Origin: JAICMB01 sp035295125
GTDB taxonomy: Bacteria > Acidobacteriota > Terriglobia > Bryobacterales > Bryobacteraceae
DNA length: 64,000 nucleotides
Reading direction: 5' to 3'
Assembly: GCA_035295125.1 (NCBI GenBank)
Contig: DATGJP010000084.1
Span: forward strand, 1 to 64,000
Below the pieces are notes generated by a model. That model was not told the origin of the DNA. It made no database searches and saw nothing but the letters and a program-made list of their open reading frames with translations. A program made the position numbers and the translations under genes. Of the stretch, positions 58,258 to 64,000 are shown piece by piece (position 1 is the first letter of the stretch; every line of letters starts with the position of its first letter).

Positions 58258-59621
58258 AGCGTCCGAATAGACGGATTGGGGACAAACGTGGCGGACAGGT
58301 AGTCTCCCAAACTGGCGATCTCCTCCGGCGTCCCCACCAGCGGCGGCATGAACCGTTTGTAAGGCGAATCGGGCTTGCAATCGTGCAGGGTCTTCAGGAA
58401 ATTCGAAATCGCCGCGCGATTGCGCCCGCCCAGTAACCGTTTGATGGAGCGATAGCCATCCACCGTATGGCACGACATGCACTGCCCTCGGAACATGGCT
58501 TCACCCTGGGACGTCTGTAACGGCAAATCGGTCCTCATCCAGAGCGTATGGCCAAGGTAGCCTGACTGGTTGAGCGTATCGACCGAGCGCACCCGAGTGC
58601 CGTTCACGAACATGTAACGACCCACCACGTACGGCTTCCGCAGCAGCTCCCGCGAATACTCCGCCGACCCGGTTGCCAGCAAAGCCAGGAACAGCACCGA
58701 CAGCGCGTGCGCCAGGGTGAACTCCCGCGGGTTGCGATAAGCGAAGAAATAAGCCACACCCACGATAGTCGCCGACGCCATCACAATCACCAGCGCCGCG
58801 CGCGTCACCTGCGTGAACATGCCCGACCCGATGGTCGAAACGCCGAGGCTCAACAGCGCCCGCTGCGATTCCGGAACGGTCCACAGGTACCAGCCGAGGA
58901 GCAACGGCATGAGCATGAACGACGGAAGTAGCCATTTGACGCTCCAGCGCACCATTTGCGTCTTGAGCGCCGGCTCCGCATCACCGTCGATGCGGCTGGT
59001 GGTGACCAGGGCCCAGATTCCGGCCAGCGAAGTGCAAACTGCAATCCTCAGGAACAGGCTGGGGAAGTAAGTCGGGTTGAAGAAGGCTTGCCAGAAGCGT
59101 GTCGCCTCCTGCCCGGTCCCGGCGACCGCCAGCCATGGCTCGCCCGGCGTCAGCATGAACGCCAGGATGCCGTTGATGATGACGAGCGTGAGAATCGACG
59201 AGCCGGCGTACAACCAGCCCACCTTCACGTGCAGGTCGGAGTCGATGCGATCCCAGGTGTAGTAGTAGACGGCCGCAGTACTCAGCTCGATCATGAAAAA
59301 CACCCACTCAATCGCCCACCCGAAAACGAAGTTGTGAATCAAGGCGCTGGTCGCTTCGGGGTGCGTCAGCCCGATCGAAAACCAGATTCCGGCGCCCGAA
59401 ACAGCTCCGAAAACACCCGTGAGGATCAGGAAGAACTTGGAGTGGCCGCGCAAAGTCCGGAGCCAGTCACTACGGCCTTCGCGAAGCGCCTTCCGCTCGG
59501 CGAGTGGAAGATAGAATCCGCCTCCGACAGCGAAATGCGAAATCATGATGTGGAAGATGGCGATCATGCCGATGATCCAGCCGCTGCCAACGATGGGCAC
59601 AACCCAAAATGGATAATTCAT
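58251..59621 (-). CDS. CydA-like (bd-oxidase subunit I superfamily) protein fused to cytochrome c
   Basis: 456 residues. About nine membrane helices with CydA-like stretches: AIFHIMISHFAVGGGFYLPL (N-terminal His), GVFGAVSGAGIWFSIGL, AIEWVFFMIELSTAAVYYYT (acidic helix) and ILTLVIINGILAFML with PGEPW. The Q-loop and GRQPW motif of true CydA are not seen, and there is no CydB gene. The C-terminal 100 residues hold a heme-c motif CMSCH in AMFRGQCMSCHTVDGYRSI and a Met-bearing RFMPPLVGTPEEI. It probably passes electrons from a quinol-type site to cytochrome c. Last gene of the operon, 12 bases after cytochrome b. Confidence 0.85.
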   Translation of the reverse strand: MNYPFWVVPIVGSGWIIGMIAIFHIMISHFAVGGGFYLPLAERKALREGRSDWLRTLRGHSKFFLILTGVFGAVSGAGIWFSIGLTHPEATSALIHNFVFGWAIEWVFFMIELSTAAVYYYTWDRIDSDLHVKVGWLYAGSSILTLVIINGILAFMLTPGEPWLAVAGTGQEATRFWQAFFNPTYFPSLFLRIAVCTSLAGIWALVTTSRIDGDAEPALKTQMVRWSVKWLLPSFMLMPLLLGWYLWTVPESQRALLSLGVSTIGSGMFTQVTRAALVIVMASATIVGVAYFFAYRNPREFTLAHALSVLFLALLATGSAEYSRELLRKPYVVGRYMFVNGTRVRSVDTLNQSGYLGHTLWMRTDLPLQTSQGEAMFRGQCMSCHTVDGYRSIKRLLGGRNRAAISNFLKTLHDCKPDSPYKRFMPPLVGTPEEIASLGDYLSATFVPNPSIRTLQ

Positions 59622-59633
59622 GGTGTCCTCGCC

Positions 59634-60707
59634 TTAGTGAATGCCCCAATATCCGGCTACCGTCAGAACGGCGAGCGCGCCGACTGCGCCTATCCCCAGG
59701 TAGTGCGCTCGACGACCGCGCTGTCCGGCCGCGGTAGCCCCGTCATAGAACGGAATCACGACCCACAACAGCAGGGCGGCGTTGAACAGCAGCATGCCCA
59801 CAGCCTCGCCGGCAGCCCCGGGAGCGATCTTCCCGAGAATCTTCAAGGCCTCGAACGCGGGCATGAAATACCATTCCGGATGAATGCCCGCAGGGGCAGG
59901 CGAAAGCCCGTCCGCAGGCTTTCCGAGGGTCCAGGGAAACATCGAAGCCATCAGCGCCACGACGTTCAGTGCGATCAGCCACATCGCCAGGTCCTTCGCT
60001 AAGAAATTCGGGAAGAATGGGATGCTGCGCCGCTTTTCCGGGGGCTTTGCCTGCTCGGATGCGGGCAAGGCATTGCCGTGTTTCTGCACCAGCCACAGAT
60101 GGAAACCGAGCAGCGGAATAAACAACGCCGGCAGCACCACCACGTGCAGCGCAAAAAAGCGCTGTACCGTGAACTCGTTGACGTCGGGACCGCCACGGAT
60201 GAGGTCCGCCATCGATTTTCCAATCGCCGGAATTGTAGTGCACATCTGCAGTCCGACTTTCGTGGCGAAAAACGAAAGCTCGTCCATCGGAAGCAGATAA
60301 CCGCTGAAGCCGAACAGAACCGCGAAAACAAGCAGAGCCATGCCGCTAAACCAGCCGAACTCGCGCGGCTTGCGGTAGGCCTTCATGAAGAACACCGAGA
60401 ACATATGGACGAATATTGAGAGCACCAGCAGGTTCGCCGACCACGCGTGCGCCGACCGGATCAACCACCCGAACTGCATCTGAAAGGTGATCTGCCGCAC
60501 CGATTCGTACGCTTCGCTGCCGGGACGGTAGTACAGCAACAGCAATACCCCGGTCAGAGCCTGCAGCAGGAAGAGGAAGAGCGTAATGCCGCCCCAGTAA
60601 TACCAGAAGGAATGTGCATGCACCGGCACCGTCTTCTTGCGCGCGAGCTTCAGCACATCGGTCAAGCTCAGACGCTCGTCAACCCAATCGTAGATTGCCG
60701 TCTTCAC
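59634..60707 (-). CDS. Cytochrome b of a Rieske/cytochrome b complex
   Basis: 357 residues. Helix-B His pair in SAHAWSANLLVLSIFVHMF and helix-D pair in ALHVVVLPALFIPLLGFHLW give the four heme-b ligands. GFSGYLLPMDELSFFATKVG and the Qo-site motif HPEWYFMPAFEALK (PEWY) are present, so a quinol-oxidising Qo site looks intact. The C-terminal half has additional helices (LIALNVVALMASMF, GMLLFNAALLLWVVIPF). It follows the Rieske gene by 9 bases and precedes the CydA-like gene by 12. No cytochrome c1 gene is present; the heme c may be that of the fused CydA-like protein. Confidence 0.93.
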   Translation of the reverse strand: MKTAIYDWVDERLSLTDVLKLARKKTVPVHAHSFWYYWGGITLFLFLLQALTGVLLLLYYRPGSEAYESVRQITFQMQFGWLIRSAHAWSANLLVLSIFVHMFSVFFMKAYRKPREFGWFSGMALLVFAVLFGFSGYLLPMDELSFFATKVGLQMCTTIPAIGKSMADLIRGGPDVNEFTVQRFFALHVVVLPALFIPLLGFHLWLVQKHGNALPASEQAKPPEKRRSIPFFPNFLAKDLAMWLIALNVVALMASMFPWTLGKPADGLSPAPAGIHPEWYFMPAFEALKILGKIAPGAAGEAVGMLLFNAALLLWVVIPFYDGATAAGQRGRRAHYLGIGAVGALAVLTVAGYWGIH

Positions 60708-60716
60708 CGTACCCTC

Positions 60717-61202
60717 CTATGCCCGCGACACCACGACGCCATCCGGCGCCATTTTCACGTTGAACCTGCGCAGCGGTTTGGGCGGCGGACCAGCAATGTT
60801 CGTTCCGGTCTTGGGGTCGTATTCGCCGCCATGACAGAAGCAATGAATGCGATTTTCAGCAGGCTGGTACTGCACGGTGCATCCCAGGTGCGTACACACC
60901 GCGCCCAAGGCGACCCAGGTATCATCGCGATGATGGATTAGCATGGCCGGCGACGAGCCGAACTTGAACATCAGCGCCGAACCCGGCGCCATCTTCTGTG
61001 CGTCTTTCAGCGTGACCTCGGTGACGGCCGCGAGCGCAGCCTGTTGTTCCACCGGCGAGGCCAGATACCGGTATACGGGATAGCCGAGCGCGGCGACATA
61101 TGCGCACCCCGCCGCCGTTCCCGCGGCGAGAAATGTGCGGCGTGTCGCCGGGCTCTCGTCCGCCTCGGCGCGGCCGCCTACGGGTATGGACAATTCGCTC
61201 AT
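60717..61202 (-). CDS. Rieske [2Fe-2S] protein, Tat-exported
   Basis: 161 residues (start ATG 61202, overlapping the upstream gene's stop by ATGA). ATRRTFLAAGTAAGCAYVAALG is a Tat-type signal/anchor. The Rieske ligand boxes are ALGAVCTHLGCTVQ (box 1, CTHLGC) and HCFCHGGEYDPKTG (box 2, CHGG), both complete. It accepts electrons from quinol and passes them on in the periplasm. Next to cytochrome b in the same operon. Confidence 0.95.
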   Translation of the reverse strand: MSELSIPVGGRAEADESPATRRTFLAAGTAAGCAYVAALGYPVYRYLASPVEQQAALAAVTEVTLKDAQKMAPGSALMFKFGSSPAMLIHHRDDTWVALGAVCTHLGCTVQYQPAENRIHCFCHGGEYDPKTGTNIAGPPPKPLRRFNVKMAPDGVVVSRA

Positions 61203-62302
61203 GCAACACTCTCCATGACTTTCTTGGCTCGGGCGACTACCGAGATCAGCCAGCCGATGGCGGCTATTCCCGCAACGAACAGCACCAGGAAGACGATGAC
61301 GACGCCCCAATTGGTCGCCACCGGGAGCTGCCAGACATCGAAGCCCTTCACCGCGAGGGTCGCGTCACGCACCCCGTCGCGGAACAGCGCAAGTCCGCCG
61401 ACCAGCAGGAAGCCGACAGCAAGCGCGGCCCAACTGCCGATTGCGCCGAGAGACGGCTTTATCAGTTCCGCCAGCCCGAGCAGAACGGCTAAGGCCAGCG
61501 CAGCGATCCAGGCAAATCGTGCCCCGGCATACCAGGGGTTCACCGCGAGACGCTGCAGTACGTCGCCAGACTGCGACGAATAAGCAAAAGCGGCCATCGC
61601 GAATTGAACCACCGCGCCCGCGACCACCAGTCCTCCGCCAACCTTTCCGAAGAATCGCCCGTCGGCAGCGTTAAAAGTTTTCCGGCTCGCGAGCCACAGC
61701 ATCCACAGGCCCGCAAAAAGCGGGCCTCCGGCGATCGCAAAAAGCCAGCGCCAGAGCAGGCTGGGATCGCCCGATGGCAAACTCGTTCCCGATTGCCCCG
61801 CGACGTACATCGACTGCCAGGCTTCCGGCCGGAGCATCAGGGTCATATTGCTGGCATAGATTCTGGCAATCGCGAGTGCGACCACCAACGCGCCGCCGGT
61901 GCTCCACCACGCCGCTTTGCCCTGTTCGAGCCGTGCCGAGAAGCGGTACAGCAGCCAGTAGCAGAGCATCAGCAGCGGAATGACGAGAATCCAGTAAAAG
62001 CCGATCAGTACGCTGCTCGTATACAGAGCGCGGCCATACAGGACCTGCGCAAAAAGCAGAGGCGGCACTCCGAAATTGATGACGTAGGTCATTACGACTG
62101 GAAGCCGGCGCGCGATGGCAAGCGCTCCGGCTCGCGCGGAATTTCCACGCCCGAGCAGCGTCAGGCCCGGGACCACCATCAACCCGCCCAGAAGCATTTG
62201 TACCGTCGCGAAGTGCAGCGCGAAGGTCAGCACAAGCAGGCTCTTCATGAGCCAGACGGGCGCGGGCAGTGGTATTGGGTCAACTGCAGGGAAAGCAAAC
62301 AT
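61199..62302 (-). CDS. Multi-spanning membrane subunit of the respiratory operon
   Basis: 367 residues, about nine membrane helices, first SLLVLTFALHFATVQMLLGG (with a His in the same place as in the CydA-like subunit) and then INFGVPPLLFAQVLYGRALY and FYWILVIPLLMLCYWLLYRF. I judge it to be a divergent member of the CydA-like/cytochrome-associated membrane superfamily, but the similarity is weak and by eye. A large periplasmic loop contains IYASNMTLMLRPEAWQSMYV. Lies between the Rrf2 gene (9-base gap) and Rieske gene (4-base overlap). Its place in the complex is unknown. Confidence 0.75.
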   Translation of the reverse strand: MFAFPAVDPIPLPAPVWLMKSLLVLTFALHFATVQMLLGGLMVVPGLTLLGRGNSARAGALAIARRLPVVMTYVINFGVPPLLFAQVLYGRALYTSSVLIGFYWILVIPLLMLCYWLLYRFSARLEQGKAAWWSTGGALVVALAIARIYASNMTLMLRPEAWQSMYVAGQSGTSLPSGDPSLLWRWLFAIAGGPLFAGLWMLWLASRKTFNAADGRFFGKVGGGLVVAGAVVQFAMAAFAYSSQSGDVLQRLAVNPWYAGARFAWIAALALAVLLGLAELIKPSLGAIGSWAALAVGFLLVGGLALFRDGVRDATLAVKGFDVWQLPVATNWGVVIVFLVLFVAGIAAIGWLISVVARAKKVMESVA

Positions 62303-62311
62303 AGTCGTTTG

Positions 62312-62770
62312 TTAAATGCTGTGTACGGGCACGTCTCGAATCGCGGCCAGGCGCTGTTTCGATTCCTGCGCTAGTGTTTCGATGCACGCCGCGCCAAGAA
62401 TCTCGCGCAATTTGGCCTGCGCGTGTTGCCAAACCAGGTGGACGGCACACCAGTCCTGCCGGCCGCAGGCTGGAGAACCGTTGCATTTGCCCGTACAGAG
62501 ATTCAACTGTATGGGGCCTTCAATCGCCTCGACCACGTCGAGCAGAAAGATTTCGGCGGCGGGGGTGCGAAGTTCGAAGCCCCCCGAGGGGCCGCGATGG
62601 GAGTCGATCAGACCGGTGGAGACCAGGCGTTGCAGAACCTTCGTCAGGAAAGCCTCGGGTGACTCGGTCGCTTTGGCCAGCTCGGCGATGCTGGCGCGGG
62701 AATGGGACGGCAGTCCAGCCAAGTAAACCATGGCCCGGACGCCGTAATCGGCGGCACGGGTAAGTTGCAT
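62312..62770 (-). CDS. Rrf2-family transcriptional regulator
   Basis: 152 residues. Winged helix: MQLTRAADYGVRAMVYLAGL, SIAELAKATESPEAFLTKVLQRLVSTGLI and SHRGPSGGFELRTPAAEI. Three closely spaced cysteines follow in NLCTGKCNGSPACGRQDWC, as in the Fe-S-binding Rrf2 proteins IscR, NsrR and RsrR. It could therefore sense Fe-S state, NO or redox. It is first gene of the respiratory operon (gap 9 bases to the next gene) and probably controls it. The upstream region 62771-62976 is shared with the divergent gene at 62977. Confidence 0.92.
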   Translation of the reverse strand: MQLTRAADYGVRAMVYLAGLPSHSRASIAELAKATESPEAFLTKVLQRLVSTGLIDSHRGPSGGFELRTPAAEIFLLDVVEAIEGPIQLNLCTGKCNGSPACGRQDWCAVHLVWQHAQAKLREILGAACIETLAQESKQRLAAIRDVPVHSI

Positions 62771-62976
62771 TTTGGACTATCTGGATCTTGAAGTACGTCC
62801 TCGGTGAGCACCAGACATGCCATTGCAAATTTAGGCCGGAAACAACATATCCACGAACCGGCTGCGCAGCTTCGCTCACCCAACTCTGCGCATACCCACT
62901 CAGCATGGTGACACGTCGATTTAAGGCGTTTCACGTGCTGTCGTGTGCCGGTAAATCACCTAAACTATTCGTTACT
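62771..62976. promoter_or_regulatory. Divergent promoter region between the Rrf2 operon and the gene at 62977
   Basis: About 200 bases. No clear inverted repeat of the Rrf2 type was found by eye. GTGCTGTCGTGTGCC at 62936-62950 and the taaatcacctaaactattcg that follows could contain a promoter for the plus-strand gene. No gene seen. Confidence 0.35.
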
Positions 62977-63465
62977 ATGTCTGCTCAGGCTGTTGTGATG
63001 CACTCAGACAAATCCGACGCCGCGTTCGTGAGCGAGTTGCGGCTCGTTGTGCAGCGTTATCTTCGCGCCGTCGACGCGTGGGAAGCGGAGTACTCGAAAT
63101 ACTATCGCTTGCCTCAACCCGGGCAGGTCAGCTCCGATCTTGAACCATTGCAGAGGCAGTACACCGAAGTGCGCCGCGAACTCGAACAAATGCTGCCGCG
63201 CGCCCGGCGCATGTGTCTCAAACTCGGCTTGCAGGAGCCGTGGTACGGGATTATGCGCATTGAATTGGGGTCCAAATCGCCGCAGACGCCGCAGGCTTCG
63301 GCTATCGGACGGTCCGAACGCAATCGTGTTGTGGAATGCCTCGACCATCTGGAAGAGGCTTCTCACGATTTCCGCGAGCCGGAGGACTCCCCGAGTCCAG
63401 CCCCAAATCCTCCACCCGTTGAGCACCGCTCGATTTTCAGGCGAATCTACGACTGGTTCTTCTAG
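62977..63465 (+). CDS. Hypothetical cytoplasmic protein
   Basis: About 162 residues starting MSAQAVVMHSDKSDAAF (ATG 62998 is an alternative). Helical N-terminal part (ELRLVVQRYLRAVDAWEAEY, PLQRQYTEVRRELEQMLPRA), a middle QEPWYGIMRIELG, and a Pro-rich tail ending RSIFRRIYDWFF, which may be an amphipathic membrane-touching helix. No known family recognised. Divergent from the Rrf2 operon; a long dispersed repeat follows. Confidence 0.65.
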   Translation: MSAQAVVMHSDKSDAAFVSELRLVVQRYLRAVDAWEAEYSKYYRLPQPGQVSSDLEPLQRQYTEVRRELEQMLPRARRMCLKLGLQEPWYGIMRIELGSKSPQTPQASAIGRSERNRVVECLDHLEEASHDFREPEDSPSPAPNPPPVEHRSIFRRIYDWFF

Positions 63466-63473
63466 AGCCCATG

Positions 63474-63604
63474 GCAGAAGTATTTGAGAGCGGAATGCAC
63501 AGGCGGGACCGACTGCGTCACCTTTATGGCTCAACAGGTTGCGAGCCAAGGTGGAGCAAGCATTCAGCCAGGCATTCAGCCAGGCATTCAGCCTGCCCGA
63601 CTTC
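63474..63604 (-). repeat. Long dispersed intergenic element (copy 2) with a 12-bp tandem triplication
   Basis: Reverse complement of the element at 29759-29891: cccatggcagaagtatttgag, gcacaggcgggaccgactgc, ctcaacaggttgcgagcc and, at the end, cctgcccgactt. Within it, the unit aggcattcagcc occurs three times in tandem (63560-63595; the first copy starts with aag), unlike copy 1. Confidence 0.8.
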
Positions 63605-63613
63605 AACCACCGA

Positions 63614-64000
63614 ATGTTGGGGGTCGCCGTGACCGCCGTTTTGGATGCCCTCGATCAAGGCCCTGGCGCGTGGCACTTCCGGCTGTTCGGGACCGAGGTG
63701 CGCGTTCAACCCTGGTTTTGGCTGACCATTATTTTTGCCGGCGGCCGCGACGACGCGCGCGCCGCATTGATCTGGATTGCCGTCTGTTTCGTCTCCATTC
63801 TGTTGCACGAGTTCGGTCATGTCGGTGCCATGCGGTTGGTCGGCGAGCGGCCCGAGGTGGTGCTGTCCGCTTACGGCGGTCTCACGAGATCTAATCGCCT
63901 GACGATGCGAAGCACGGCGACCCAGTTGCTGGTTTCCCTCGCCGGGCCGGCCGCGGGCTTTTGTTTTGCGGCATTGATCCTGGCAGTCGACCGCGCGGCA
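63614..64000 (+). CDS. M50 (site-2) metalloprotease, cut by window end
   Basis: 129 codons visible from ATG 63614 (GTG 63629 is an alternative) to the edge of the window. LFGTEVRVQPWFWLTIIFAG and WIAVCFVSILLHEFGHVGAM contain the zinc-binding HEFGH in a membrane helix, and LVSLAGPAAGFCFAALILAV is the second-helix NPDG-region equivalent; the Asp ligand would lie beyond the end. These intramembrane proteases cut membrane proteins such as anti-sigma factors. No C-terminal part is visible. Confidence 0.88.
   Translation, partial: MLGVAVTAVLDALDQGPGAWHFRLFGTEVRVQPWFWLTIIFAGGRDDARAALIWIAVCFVSILLHEFGHVGAMRLVGERPEVVLSAYGGLTRSNRLTMRSTATQLLVSLAGPAAGFCFAALILAVDRAA

Noticed and set aside
58956..60002. 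Plus-strand frame of 348 codons opposite the respiratory genes
   Set aside because: Shadow frame; the minus-strand genes have complete heme and Rieske motifs.

Overview
The window looks like chromosomal DNA from an Acidobacteriota bacterium close to Solibacter/Bryobacter. This is inferred from gene content, not from a marker-gene search. Supporting points are a secreted protein ending in what I recognise as the TIGR03437 module (best known from Solibacter), a MacB/FtsX-type permease of the acidobacterial kind, TPR-CHAT and serine/threonine-kinase/TPR proteins beside ECF sigma factors, a bshC-like bacillithiol gene, a GC-rich sequence, and many small GC-rich hairpin repeats between genes. I saw no rRNA, tRNA, CRISPR array, prophage or intact insertion sequence.

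Layout. 1-7.3 kb: end of an ABC permease, a secreted phosphoesterase, a small membrane protein, a class-V aminotransferase-like protein and a large secreted protein of unknown function. 7.4-12.3 kb: HpaI-type aldolase and BshC on the minus strand, then frataxin (CyaY), HemW and threonine aldolase on the plus strand. 12.3-20.6 kb: a seven-gene minus-strand myo-inositol operon (lacI-type regulator, iolB, transaldolase-like gene, iolD, iolA, iolE, iolG) with palindromic operators. It lacks iolC and iolJ; the transaldolase-like gene sits where they would be expected. 20.7-24.4 kb: a tandem repeat, an outer-membrane protein, a CHASE3 chemoreceptor with CheW, and a decayed fragment of a second lacI-type gene. 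24.4-31.3 kb: secreted proteins, an exported TPR-CHAT protein and an ECF sigma/anti-sigma pair. 31.5-36.4 kb: a serine/threonine kinase head-to-head with an ECF sigma factor, PPK2, and a small SelW/Rdx-like gene that can only be read if an in-frame TGA is selenocysteine.

36.4-44 kb: M20 hydrolase, alpha/beta hydrolase, glycosyltransferase 9, a D-aminoacylase-like amidohydrolase, two coupled small genes and the TIGR03437-type protein. 44-50.6 kb: a lone groES coupled to skp/ompH, small envelope proteins, heme A synthase (ctaA), ymdB and a HEPN-domain two-gene unit. 50.6-56 kb: pcrA/uvrD with a coupled 52-codon basic ORF, an APC permease and a multi-spanning acyltransferase-like protein. 56-58.1 kb: a fur-family gene coupled to an FHA-GAF-PP2C phosphatase. 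58.2-62.8 kb: a five-gene respiratory operon (Rrf2 regulator, membrane protein, Rieske protein, cytochrome b, CydA-like protein fused to cytochrome c). The window ends in an M50 metalloprotease gene cut by the edge.

The observations most worth following are (1) the inositol operon in which a transaldolase/fructose-6-phosphate-aldolase-like enzyme may replace both IolC and IolJ, (2) the candidate selenoprotein at 36123-36353, and (3) the hybrid Rieske/cytochrome b plus CydA-cytochrome c operon.
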